Positions 1 through 7,261 of a DNA stretch of 64,000 nucleotides are shown piece by piece. Below the pieces are notes generated by a model. The model was not told where the DNA came from and searched no databases. It saw nothing but the letters and a program-made list of their open reading frames with translations. Both the position numbers and the translations under genes were made by a program. This DNA is from Tropicimonas sediminicola (lineage in GTDB: Bacteria; Pseudomonadota; Alphaproteobacteria; Rhodobacterales; Rhodobacteraceae): positions 124,001-188,000 of the forward strand of contig NZ_FZOY01000006.1 of the NCBI RefSeq assembly GCF_900188335.1. The letters are read 5' to 3'. Position 1 is the stretch's first letter, and every line of letters begins with the position of its first letter.

Positions 1-124
1 GAAGGCGCGCGGCCTCGACGAGGACGCGGCCTATGCGCTCCTGCGCAAGACCGCGATGGACCAGGGCAAGAAGGTCGCCGAGGTGGCCGAGGCGCTGGTG
101 ACGGCGGCAGGGCTTTTGTCGTGA
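1..124 (+). CDS. nasT: NasT, ANTAR-domain antiterminator (3' end only)
   Basis: The 3' end of a gene that begins before the window; the reading frame starts at base 2 and the visible 40 residues end in TGA. They contain the ANTAR pattern: a repeated hydrophobic helix with AYALLRKTAMDQGKKVAEVA, close to the family's usual ending (Y..LR..AM...KK..EVA). ANTAR proteins bind paired RNA hairpins and prevent termination. The stop codon overlaps the GTG start of the NasS-like gene (GTGA), so the two are translationally coupled. In alphaproteobacteria the NasT/NasS pair controls nitrate assimilation: NasS holds NasT inactive until nitrate binds. The receiver domain lies outside the window, so the assignment rests on the C-terminus and the neighbours. 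Confidence 0.85.
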   Translation, partial: KARGLDEDAAYALLRKTAMDQGKKVAEVAEALVTAAGLLS

Positions 125-1296
125 GTGTCGTGCGGCTGACCCTCGGCTACATCCCGCTCGTGGATGCGGCGCCGCTGATCGTCGCCCGCGAGATCGGCTT
201 TGCCGAACAGGAAGGGCTGTCGCTGGACCTGCGCCCCTCGCCGTCCTGGTCGACCCTGCGCGACCTGGTTGCGCTCGGGCAGATCGAGGCCGCGCATATG
301 CTGGCGCCGGTCCCGGTCGCGATGGCGCTCGGGCTCGGCGGCATGGCGACGCGGCTCGACGCGCTCTGTGTTCTCTCGGCCAATGGCAATGCCGTCGGCG
401 TCTCGCTTCCGCTGGCGGAGCGGATGCGGGCCGCGGGCCACCCGTTCGACTTCGCCGATGCCGAGAGCGCCGGGCGTGCCCTGATCGCCGCGGCGGGCGA
501 TCGGTTGCGGATCGGCGTGCCCTTCCCGTTCTCAATGCATGCCGAGCTGCTGTATTACTGGCTCGGTGCGCTCGGCCTGGAAGCACCGCAGGCGCTCGAC
601 GTCCACACCGTGCCGCCCCCCTTGATGGCCGAGGCGCTCGCTGCCGGCGACATCGATGCCTTCTGCGTCGGCGCCCCGTGGGGGGCCGCGGCCGTCGACG
701 ACGGCGTTGCCGAACTCCTGCTGCCCACCACCAGCATCTGGCGCTTCGCCCCTGAGAAGGTGCTGGCCGTGCGCCACGACTGGGCCGAAGCCAACCCCGA
801 CCTCGCCGCCCGGATGATCCGCACCATGTGGCGCGCCGGGCGCTGGCTGGCGGACCGGGACAACCACGTCACCGCCTCGGAGCTGCTTGCCCGGCCGGAA
901 TACCTCAACCTGAACGCCGAGCTTCTGGAGCGGTCGCTCACGGGCGTGCAGACGATCTCTCCCCGCGGCGAGATCCGCCGCACCGACGGCTTCCTGCTGT
1001 TCCATGCCGGCGCCGGCGGCTTTCCCTGGCGCAGCCAGGCCAGCTGGATCGCCGCCCGCCTTGCCGCGCGTACCGGGCTCGACCGCGCCGCCGCCGACCG
1101 CGCCGCCCGGCAGGTGTTCCGCACCGATCTCTACCGCGCCGCGCTGGCGGGCACCTCGGCCGATCTGCCCGGTGCGTCCGAGAAGCTGGAAGGCGCGCTC
1201 CATGTGCCGACCGAAGTCGCCTCGCAGACCGGCACGCTGATTCTGCCGCCAGACGGATTCTTCGACGGTCGCGTTTTTGACCCCTCGGCCGACTAG
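121..1296 (+). CDS. nasS: NasS, nitrate/nitrite-sensing partner of NasT
   Basis: A 391-residue protein of the CmpA/NrtA periplasmic-binding-protein fold. It opens with [20 protein letters not shown], the usual start of nitrate-binding proteins, but has no signal peptide, so it should be cytoplasmic. Other family features are the [17 protein letters not shown] segment and a [20 protein letters not shown] segment. A cytoplasmic NrtA-like protein encoded directly after NasT is the signature of NasS, which sequesters NasT without nitrate and releases it when nitrate or nitrite binds. The start is GTG and overlaps the nasT stop. The gene is followed by a 287-base untranslated stretch carrying a terminator hairpin, then nrtA. 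An alternative reading as a lone transporter subunit is unlikely because there is no export signal. Confidence 0.88.
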   Translation: MSVVRLTLGYIPLVDAAPLIVAREIGFAEQEGLSLDLRPSPSWSTLRDLVALGQIEAAHMLAPVPVAMALGLGGMATRLDALCVLSANGNAVGVSLPLAERMRAAGHPFDFADAESAGRALIAAAGDRLRIGVPFPFSMHAELLYYWLGALGLEAPQALDVHTVPPPLMAEALAAGDIDAFCVGAPWGAAAVDDGVAELLLPTTSIWRFAPEKVLAVRHDWAEANPDLAARMIRTMWRAGRWLADRDNHVTASELLARPEYLNLNAELLERSLTGVQTISPRGEIRRTDGFLLFHAGAGGFPWRSQASWIAARLAARTGLDRAAADRAARQVFRTDLYRAALAGTSADLPGASEKLEGALHVPTEVASQTGTLILPPDGFFDGRVFDPSAD

Positions 1297-1371
1297 CGCC
1301 CAAAAAGCGTGCAGAACGCGCCCCCGAAACGGGTCGACCGAACCCGACAGCCACTTTTCTGCATCTGCACG

Positions 1372-1400
1372 TTGACCGACCTCGCAATCGCAGCATTACT
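1372..1400 (+). promoter_or_regulatory. Candidate promoter for the nrt-nir-nas operon
   Basis: TTGACC (1372-1377), a 17-base spacer, then ATTACT (1395-1400) resemble a sigma-70 type promoter with a good -35 and a weak -10. Initiation near 1407 would give a leader of about 175 bases that contains the terminator hairpin. The -35 also lies in an imperfect inverted repeat (GTTGAC at 1371-1376, GTCAAC at 1407-1412), so it could equally be part of an RNA stem. Inferred from spacing only. Confidence 0.3.
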
Positions 1401-1465
1401 GAGGCTGTCAACGGAACAAGGGCGTTCCCAGACATCGCACCCCGACGACGTGGGTCATCCGAGCA

Positions 1466-1523
1466 AAGCCGCTTGAATCGTTTCGTACCATCTTTGGTGC
1501 GGATCGGATCACGCGGCTTTTTT
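1466..1523 (+). terminator. Leader terminator hairpin, probable NasT antitermination target
   Basis: A long imperfect hairpin ends in six T residues. The outer stem AAGCCGC (1466-1472) pairs with GCGGCTT (1513-1519). A second stretch TGAATCG (1474-1480) pairs with CGGATCA (1505-1511) with one mismatch. The tip CGTACC (1484-1489) pairs with GGTGCG (1496-1501) around a six-base loop ATCTTT. It lies between nasS and nrtA, 60 bases before the nrtA start. ANTAR proteins bind paired stem-loops with six-base loops, the second overlapping a terminator, and this one fits the second position. The loop has A at position 1 but T, not the usual G, at position 4. A smaller stem at 1444-1459 (GACGAC/GTCATC) may be the partner. 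Confidence 0.75.
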
Positions 1524-1583
1524 GATTTCCGGCGCCCTTACTCTCCCAGAAACGCGCCACCGACAGACGAGGACGCAGACGCA

Positions 1584-2954
1584 ATGACACGTATCCTGAG
1601 CCTGGCCCTTGCCGCCACCACCGCCCTCACCACGCCCGCCCTGGCCGAGATGCTGGACGTGGAGAAGGACGAGCTGACCTTCGGCTTCATCAAGCTGACC
1701 GACATGGCGCCGCTCGCCGTGGCCTACGAGAAAGGGTATTTCGAGGACGAGGGCCTGTTCGTGACCCTCGAGGCCCAGGCCAACTGGAAGGTGCTGCTCG
1801 ACGGCGTGATCGACGGCCAGCTCGACGGCGCCCACATGCTCGCCGGCCAGCCGCTCGCCGCGACCATCGGCTTCGGCACCGAAGCCCACATCATCACCCC
1901 CTTCTCGATGGATCTGAACGGCAACGGCATCACCGTGTCGAACGAGATCTGGGCGATGATGAAGGAACATGTCGAGCACGACGCCGAGGGCAAGCCCGTC
2001 CACCCGATCCCGGCTTCCGCGCTGAAGCCGGTGGTCGAGCAATTCGCGGACCAGGGCAAGCCCTTCAACATGGGCATGGTCTTCCCGGTCTCCACCCACA
2101 ACTACGAGCTCCGCTACTGGCTCGCCGCCGGCGGCATCAAGCCGGGCTACTATTCCCCCGAGGACGTGACCGGGCAGATCGACGCCGAGGTGCTGCTCTC
2201 CGTGACGCCCCCGCCGCAGATGCCCGCCACGATGGAAGCCGGCACGATCTACGGCTACTGCGTCGGCGAGCCCTGGAACCAGCAGGCCGTGTTCAAGGGC
2301 ATCGGCGTGCCGGTCATCACCGATTACGAGCTGTGGAAGAACAACCCGGAAAAGGTCTTCGGCCTCTCCGCCGCCTTCCAGGAAGAGAACCCGAACACCA
2401 CCATCGCCATCACCAAGGCGCTGATCCGCGCCGCCATGTGGCTCGACGAGAACGACAACGCCAACCGCCCGGAGGCGGTGGAGATCCTGTCCCGCTCCGA
2501 ATATGTCGGCGCCGACTACGACGTGATCGCCAACTCCATGACCGGCACCTTCGAATACGAGAAGGGTGACAAGCGCGACGTCCCCGACTTCAACGTGTTC
2601 TTCCGCTACAACGCGACCTACCCCTACTATTCCGACGCCATCTGGTACCTGACCCAGATGCGCCGCTGGGGCCAGATCGCCGAGGCCAAGCCGGATAGCT
2701 GGTACGACGAGGTCGCCAAGTCGGTCTACAAGCCCGAGATCTACCTCGCCGCCGCGGAATCGCTGATCGATGACGGCCTCGCCACCCGCGACATGTTCGA
2801 CTTCGACACCGATGGCTACAAGGCCCCGACCCCGGCCGAGGACATCATCGACGGCATCCCCTACGACGGCCGACAGCCCAACGCCTATCTCGACAGCCTG
2901 CCGATCGGCCTGAAGGGCGAGCAGAAGGTCGTGGGCAACGAGGTCCAGGGCTGA
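1584..2954 (+). CDS. nrtA: NrtA, nitrate-binding protein of ABC importer
   Basis: A 456-residue exported substrate-binding protein of the NrtA/CmpA family. The ATG at 1584 begins a clear Sec signal peptide ([21 protein letters not shown]); the same frame is open upstream to 1473, but that part lies inside the terminator hairpin and reads as leader. The mature protein starts [20 protein letters not shown] and carries [13 protein letters not shown] and [13 protein letters not shown], typical of nitrate/bicarbonate binding proteins. It should capture nitrate in the periplasm and deliver it to NrtB. It is the first gene after the NasT-controlled terminator, so nitrate would switch the whole operon. 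The absence of a lipobox suggests a soluble periplasmic protein, unlike cyanobacterial NrtA lipoproteins. Confidence 0.92.
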   Translation: MTRILSLALAATTALTTPALAEMLDVEKDELTFGFIKLTDMAPLAVAYEKGYFEDEGLFVTLEAQANWKVLLDGVIDGQLDGAHMLAGQPLAATIGFGTEAHIITPFSMDLNGNGITVSNEIWAMMKEHVEHDAEGKPVHPIPASALKPVVEQFADQGKPFNMGMVFPVSTHNYELRYWLAAGGIKPGYYSPEDVTGQIDAEVLLSVTPPPQMPATMEAGTIYGYCVGEPWNQQAVFKGIGVPVITDYELWKNNPEKVFGLSAAFQEENPNTTIAITKALIRAAMWLDENDNANRPEAVEILSRSEYVGADYDVIANSMTGTFEYEKGDKRDVPDFNVFFRYNATYPYYSDAIWYLTQMRRWGQIAEAKPDSWYDEVAKSVYKPEIYLAAAESLIDDGLATRDMFDFDTDGYKAPTPAEDIIDGIPYDGRQPNAYLDSLPIGLKGEQKVVGNEVQG

Positions 2955-2992
2955 CGACGGCTCCGCCGCCACGCACCAAGGCCCACCACTCA

Positions 2993-3046
2993 CGGGATGG
3001 CGGGCGGGGCGATGCTCGAAGAGCGAGCGCCGGACCCGCCATCCCG
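2993..3046 (+). other. Perfect 12-bp inverted repeat between nrtA and nrtB
   Basis: CGGGATGGCGGG (2993-3004) is followed by its exact reverse complement CCCGCCATCCCG (3035-3046). A small inner stem GCTC/GAGC lies in the loop, giving a branched hairpin. There is no T tract, so it is more likely an mRNA-stabilising or partial-attenuation element that keeps nrtA message above that of the permease and ATPase genes, as is common after binding-protein genes. Confidence 0.7.
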
Positions 3047-3076
3047 ACACCCAAATCATCCTGAGGACCGCTCGAC

Positions 3077-4162
3077 ATGACCGCCATCGACCCCGACAGC
3101 CTGAGCGCCGCCGAGGCACGGGAAGCCCGCAAGGCCAGGCTCTTCACCCGCATCAACAAGGCCGATTCCTGGTTCAAGGTCCTCGGCCTGTCCTTCATGA
3201 CACCGCTCCTCAAGGCCGCCGCCGGCGACAATCCGAAGGCGCAGCTCAAGGAAGTCTGGCTGCTGCTCGGCGTGCCGGTGCTCGCCATCTGCTGCTTCCT
3301 GGCCCTCTGGGCCAACCTCGCGCCGAAGGTCCAGACCTCGCTCGGCGCCGTGCCCGGCCCGGCCCAGGTCTGGGAGCAGGCCGAGAACCTGCATGCCGAT
3401 GCGCAGCGCGAGAACCAGAAGGAAGCCGATTTCTACCAACGCCAGGAAGAGCGCAACGCCAAGCTGGAAGCCAGCGGCAAGTCCGACAAGGTCAAGTGGC
3501 GCGACTATACCGGCAAGCCGACCTACTATGACCAGATCTGGACCTCGATCCAGACCGTCTTCTTCGGCTTCCTGCTGGCCACGGTGGTTGCGGTGCCCCT
3601 CGGCATCCTTGCCGGTCTCTCCCGGGTGGGCGACGCCGCGCTGAATCCGATCATCCAGATCTTCAAGCCGGTCTCGCCGCTGGCCTGGCTGCCGATCGTC
3701 ACCATGATCGTCTCGGCCACCTACACCACGAATGACGGGCTCTTCACCAAGTCCTTCCTGATCTCGGCGATCACCGTGACGCTCTGCTCGCTCTGGCCGA
3801 CGCTGATCAACACCGCCCTTGGCGTGGCCTCGATCGACAAGGACCTGATCAACGTCTCCAAGGTGCTCAAGATGAACACCTGGACCAAGATCACCAAGCT
3901 CGTGCTGCCCTCCGCCCTGCCGCTGATCTTCACCGGCCTGCGCCTGTCGCTCGGGGTCGGCTGGATGGTGCTGATCGCGGCCGAGATGCTCGCGCAGAAC
4001 CCGGGCCTCGGCAAGTTCGTCTGGGACGAGTTCCAGAACGGCTCCAGCCAGTCGCTCGCCAAGATCATGGTCGCGGTTTTCACCATCGGCATCATCGGCT
4101 TCCTGCTCGATCGCCTGATGTTCGCGCTCCAGTCGCTCTTCACCTTCTCCAACAACCGGTGA
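3077..4162 (+). CDS. nrtB: NrtB, nitrate ABC transporter permease
   Basis: A 361-residue inner-membrane permease of the NrtB/SsuC type. A first membrane helix lies near residues 62-80. It is followed by a charged, probably periplasmic segment of about 65 residues (near 85-150) rich in E, K and Q, and then by the usual five-helix permease core from about residue 155. The EAA-type coupling loop contains [25 protein letters not shown]. The N-terminal extension and extra hydrophilic loop make it longer than the 270-280 residue cyanobacterial NrtB. ATG 3077 is preceded by CTGAGGACCG as ribosome-binding site. It ends in TGA at 4160-4162, next to the ATPase gene. A similarly built taurine or bicarbonate permease cannot be excluded from sequence alone, but the locus points to nitrate. 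Confidence 0.9.
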   Translation: MTAIDPDSLSAAEAREARKARLFTRINKADSWFKVLGLSFMTPLLKAAAGDNPKAQLKEVWLLLGVPVLAICCFLALWANLAPKVQTSLGAVPGPAQVWEQAENLHADAQRENQKEADFYQRQEERNAKLEASGKSDKVKWRDYTGKPTYYDQIWTSIQTVFFGFLLATVVAVPLGILAGLSRVGDAALNPIIQIFKPVSPLAWLPIVTMIVSATYTTNDGLFTKSFLISAITVTLCSLWPTLINTALGVASIDKDLINVSKVLKMNTWTKITKLVLPSALPLIFTGLRLSLGVGWMVLIAAEMLAQNPGLGKFVWDEFQNGSSQSLAKIMVAVFTIGIIGFLLDRLMFALQSLFTFSNNR

Positions 4163-4167
4163 TCCAG

Positions 4168-5886
4168 ATGAGCATTCTCAAGTTCGACAACGTCTCCAAG
4201 TCCTTCGGCGAAGGCACCGCGAAGACGGATGTTCTGAAGAACATCGATCTCGAGGTGGAGGATGGCGAGTTCCTCGTCCTCCTCGGCTTCTCCGGCACCG
4301 GCAAGACGACGCTGATCAACCTGATGGCGGGCCTCGAGCAGCCCACCAGCGGCGCGGTCACCTTCAAGGGCGCGCCGATCACCGGCCCGGGCCGCGAGCG
4401 TGGCGTGATCTTTCAGAACTACTCGCTGATGCCCTGGCTGACCGTCAACGGCAACGTGCGCCTGGCGGTCGACACGGTCTTTCCGAGAATGCCACGGGCC
4501 GAAAAGGAGGCGCTGGTCGACAAGTACGTGAAGATGGTCGGCCTCTCCCATGCCACCACGCGCCGGCCCGCCGAGCTGTCGGGGGGCATGCGCCAGCGGG
4601 TGAACGTGGCCCGCGCGCTCGCCATGTCGCCGGAGGTCCTGCTGCTCGACGAGCCGCTCTCGGCGCTCGACGCGCTGACCCGCGCCAACCTGGCCGACGA
4701 GATCGAGCACATCTGGGAAGCCGACCGCAAGACCTGCGTGCTGATCACCAACGACGTCGACGAGGCCATCGTGCTCGCCGACCGGATCATCGCGCTCAAC
4801 CCCGACGGGACGCTCGGCCAGGAATTCCGCGTCGACATCCCCCGCCCGCGCGAACGCGGCGAGATGAACCACCACGAGGGGTTCAAGCAACTGCGCGGCG
4901 CGATCACCAACTACCTGATGGACGTTGGCATCGAGGCCCGGGCCGAGGGGCTCAAGCTGCTGCCGAACGTCACCGCGATCCACAACGAGCCGCTGCCCAA
5001 GGCGCAGGCCGAGGCCGCCGGGTCGAGCCGGATCGACAAGTACCTGGAGTTCTCGCAGCTCCACAAGATCTACCCCACGCCCAAGGGACCACTGACAGTG
5101 GTGGAAGATTTCAACCTCAAGCTCGACAAGGGCGAGTTCATCTCGCTGATCGGGCATTCGGGTTGCGGCAAGTCCACGGTACTGACCATGGCGGCCGGGC
5201 TGAACGAGGTCTCCAAGGGGGTCATCAACCTCGACGGACGCGCCGTCGTGGGCGCCGACCCGGAGCGTGCGGTGGTGTTCCAGTCGCCCTCGCTCTTTCC
5301 CTGGCTGACCGCGCGGGAGAACTGCGCCGTGGGCGTGGACCGGGTCTATCCCCGCGCCTCGCGGGCCGAGCGTCAGGACATCGTGGATTACTACCTCGAA
5401 CGCGTGGGCCTCGCCGACAGCATGGACAAGCCCGCCCATGCGCTTTCCAACGGCATGAAGCAGCGCGTCGGCATCGCCCGCGCCTTCGCCCTCAGCCCCA
5501 AGCTGCTGCTGCTCGACGAGCCTTTCGGGATGCTCGACAGCCTCACCCGCTGGGAGTTGCAGGAGGTGCTCATGGAGGTCTGGTCCCGCACCAAGGTCAC
5601 CGCGATCTGCGTCACCCATGACGTCGACGAGGCGATCCTGCTGGCCGATCGCGTGGTGATGATGACCAACGGCCCGCAGGCGACCATCGGCAAGATCGTC
5701 GACGTGGACCTGCCCCGCCCGCGCACCCGCAAGGCGCTGCTGGAGCACCCCGACTACTACCTCTACCGCGAGCAGGTGCTGAACTTCCTCGAGGAGTACG
5801 AGCACGGCAAGCATGGCAAGACCGCCAAGGCGGAACCCGCCCCGGCACCCGCCCCTGCAACGCCCACCAAGAAGGAAGCCGCGTGA
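4168..5886 (+). CDS. nrtC: NrtC/NrtD-type nitrate ABC ATPase, two ATPase domains in one chain
   Basis: A 572-residue protein with two complete ABC ATPase domains. Domain 1 (about residues 1-260) has Walker A GFSGTGKTT, signature LSGGMRQRV and Walker B VLLLDEPLSALD. Domain 2 (about 290-550) has GHSGCGKST, signature LSNGMKQRV and LLLLDEPFGMLD. The H-loop of domain 1 reads ITNDVDEA, with Asn where the catalytic His is expected, while domain 2 has the normal VTHDVDEA. The two ATP sites are therefore probably unequal. The chain ends in a short Pro/Ala/Lys tail. In cyanobacteria these domains are two proteins, NrtC and NrtD; NrtC there carries a regulatory binding-protein-like domain, which is absent here. 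ATG 4168 is chosen; a GTG at 4159 overlapping the nrtB stop is possible. Confidence 0.88.
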   Translation: MSILKFDNVSKSFGEGTAKTDVLKNIDLEVEDGEFLVLLGFSGTGKTTLINLMAGLEQPTSGAVTFKGAPITGPGRERGVIFQNYSLMPWLTVNGNVRLAVDTVFPRMPRAEKEALVDKYVKMVGLSHATTRRPAELSGGMRQRVNVARALAMSPEVLLLDEPLSALDALTRANLADEIEHIWEADRKTCVLITNDVDEAIVLADRIIALNPDGTLGQEFRVDIPRPRERGEMNHHEGFKQLRGAITNYLMDVGIEARAEGLKLLPNVTAIHNEPLPKAQAEAAGSSRIDKYLEFSQLHKIYPTPKGPLTVVEDFNLKLDKGEFISLIGHSGCGKSTVLTMAAGLNEVSKGVINLDGRAVVGADPERAVVFQSPSLFPWLTARENCAVGVDRVYPRASRAERQDIVDYYLERVGLADSMDKPAHALSNGMKQRVGIARAFALSPKLLLLDEPFGMLDSLTRWELQEVLMEVWSRTKVTAICVTHDVDEAILLADRVVMMTNGPQATIGKIVDVDLPRPRTRKALLEHPDYYLYREQVLNFLEEYEHGKHGKTAKAEPAPAPAPATPTKKEAA

Positions 5887-6818
5887 TGGATCTCGTGGTC
5901 GACAGGCCCACGCGCACCTTCATCGAGGTGACGGAAGTCTGGGTGCCGGACGGCGACCGGCTTGTACTCGGCGCGGGCAATTACGGCGGGCTCGAGAGCT
6001 TCGCCCAGGCCTCCGAACCGGTCAGTTTCGGCAAGGGCGAGGGCCTGCCCGGTAAAGCCTGGGCCGAGGCGCGGCCGGTGGTGCTCAAGGGTTTCGAAGG
6101 CTCCTATTTCCAGCGCACCGAGGCCGCGCTGGCCGCCGGCCTGACCAGCGCCGTCGCGATCCCGGTGTTTGCCGGCGACACGCTCAAGGCGGTGCTCGTC
6201 ACGCTCTGCGCCGATGACGAGGTTCGCACCGGCGCGATCGAGGTCTGGCGGGCGAAGGACGAGGCCCTGATGCTCGACGATGGCTACTACGGCGCGGCGA
6301 AGCATTTCGAATGGGTCTCCAAGCACACCCACTTCCCGCGCGGCCAGGGGCTGCCGGGGGCAGTCTGGTCGTCGGAAACGCCGATCCTGATGCGCGACCT
6401 CGGCTCGGGCTACAAGTTCATCCGCTCGGAGAGCGCCGGCAAGGCCGGGTTGACCACGGGCCTCGGCCTTCCCGTTCCGGTGCCGGGCGGCGCGACCTTC
6501 GTGCTGACCCTCCTGTCCGCCCGCGGCACGCCGATCGCGCGGCGGTTCGAGATCTGGGACGCCCGCGCAGCCAGGGTCGGACGGGCCAACGAGGCCGTCC
6601 TGATCGACGGCATCTGCGCCCGCGAGGGCAAGCTCTGGAACGAGGACGCGCCCCGCCGCGCCACCGCCTGGCAGGGCCGCATCGGCCAGGTGCTCGGCAA
6701 TGGCGTTCCGCTTGTCGCCGGCAGCTCCGCCGGCCTGCCCGCGGGCTACGACAGCATGGTCGCCCTGCCGATCCACCAGCGCGGCGAGCTGTCCCACATC
6801 GTCGCCTGGTACAACTGA
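5886..6818 (+). CDS. GAF-repeat protein of the nitrate operon, function unknown
   Basis: A 310-residue cytoplasmic protein built of repeated GAF-like units. Two are clear: FGKGEGLPGKAWAEARPVVL...AGLTSAVAIPVF (about residues 45-105) and FPRGQGLPGAVWSSETPILM...AGLTTGLGLPVP (about 150-210). A shorter third unit ends the protein (WQGRIGQVLGNGVPLV...YDSMVALPI). No kinase, cyclase or DNA-binding domain is attached. GAF domains bind small ligands, haem or Fe-S, or serve as dimer scaffolds. ATG 5886 overlaps the ATPase stop (TGATG), so it is translated with the transporter, and a globin gene follows. A sensor or accessory role in nitrate/nitrite/NO handling is inferred from position only. I do not know a characterised homologue. 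Confidence 0.75.
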   Translation: MDLVVDRPTRTFIEVTEVWVPDGDRLVLGAGNYGGLESFAQASEPVSFGKGEGLPGKAWAEARPVVLKGFEGSYFQRTEAALAAGLTSAVAIPVFAGDTLKAVLVTLCADDEVRTGAIEVWRAKDEALMLDDGYYGAAKHFEWVSKHTHFPRGQGLPGAVWSSETPILMRDLGSGYKFIRSESAGKAGLTTGLGLPVPVPGGATFVLTLLSARGTPIARRFEIWDARAARVGRANEAVLIDGICAREGKLWNEDAPRRATAWQGRIGQVLGNGVPLVAGSSAGLPAGYDSMVALPIHQRGELSHIVAWYN

Positions 6819-6838
6819 AACCATCCGGGAGCCGCGCC

Positions 6839-7261
6839 ATGAACGACACCCAGATTTCCCTCATCCGAAACAGCTTCGCGCAGGTCCTGCCGATCCGGGA
6901 CGACGCCACACGCATCTTTTACAACCGCCTCTTCGAGATCGCCCCCGAGGTGAAACCGCTTTTCAAGGGCGACATGACCGAACAGGGCGCCAAGCTGATG
7001 GCGATGCTCGGCACGGTCGTGAACGGGCTGAACCATCTCGAGACCATCGTGCCCGCGGCGCAGAAACTCGCCGTGGATCACGTCGCCTACGGCGTCTCCG
7101 CGACCCATTACGAGCCGGTCGGCGCTGCCCTGCTCCAGACCCTGGAAGCCGGGCTCGGAGACGCATTCACCCTCGAAACCCGCGAGGCCTGGGAAGAGGC
7201 CTACGCGATCCTCTCCGGCGTGATGATCGATGCCGCCTATGGCGAAGGAGCCGCAGCATGA
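6839..7261 (+). CDS. Single-domain bacterial haemoglobin (flavohaemoglobin-type globin)
   Basis: A 140-residue globin of the Vitreoscilla/flavohaemoglobin type without a reductase domain. The CD1 Phe (EVKPLFKGDM), distal E7 Gln (DMTEQGAKLM) and proximal F8 His (LAVDHVAYGVSATHY, about residue 83) are all in place. Members of this family bind O2 and NO; in a nitrate/nitrite reduction operon the likely job is NO detoxification or oxygen handling near the reductases. It starts 20 bases after the GAF gene and its stop overlaps the nirB start (ATGA). Such globins are often auto-annotated as 'hemin receptor', but nothing here suggests a membrane receptor. No dedicated reductase is visible; NirB or a cellular flavoprotein would have to reduce it. 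Confidence 0.88.
   Translation: MNDTQISLIRNSFAQVLPIRDDATRIFYNRLFEIAPEVKPLFKGDMTEQGAKLMAMLGTVVNGLNHLETIVPAAQKLAVDHVAYGVSATHYEPVGAALLQTLEAGLGDAFTLETREAWEEAYAILSGVMIDAAYGEGAAA

Noticed and set aside
1473-1583. A 37-codon N-terminal extension of NrtA starting with TTG.
   Set aside because: It overlaps the terminator hairpin and would bury the signal peptide that begins at the ATG at 1584.
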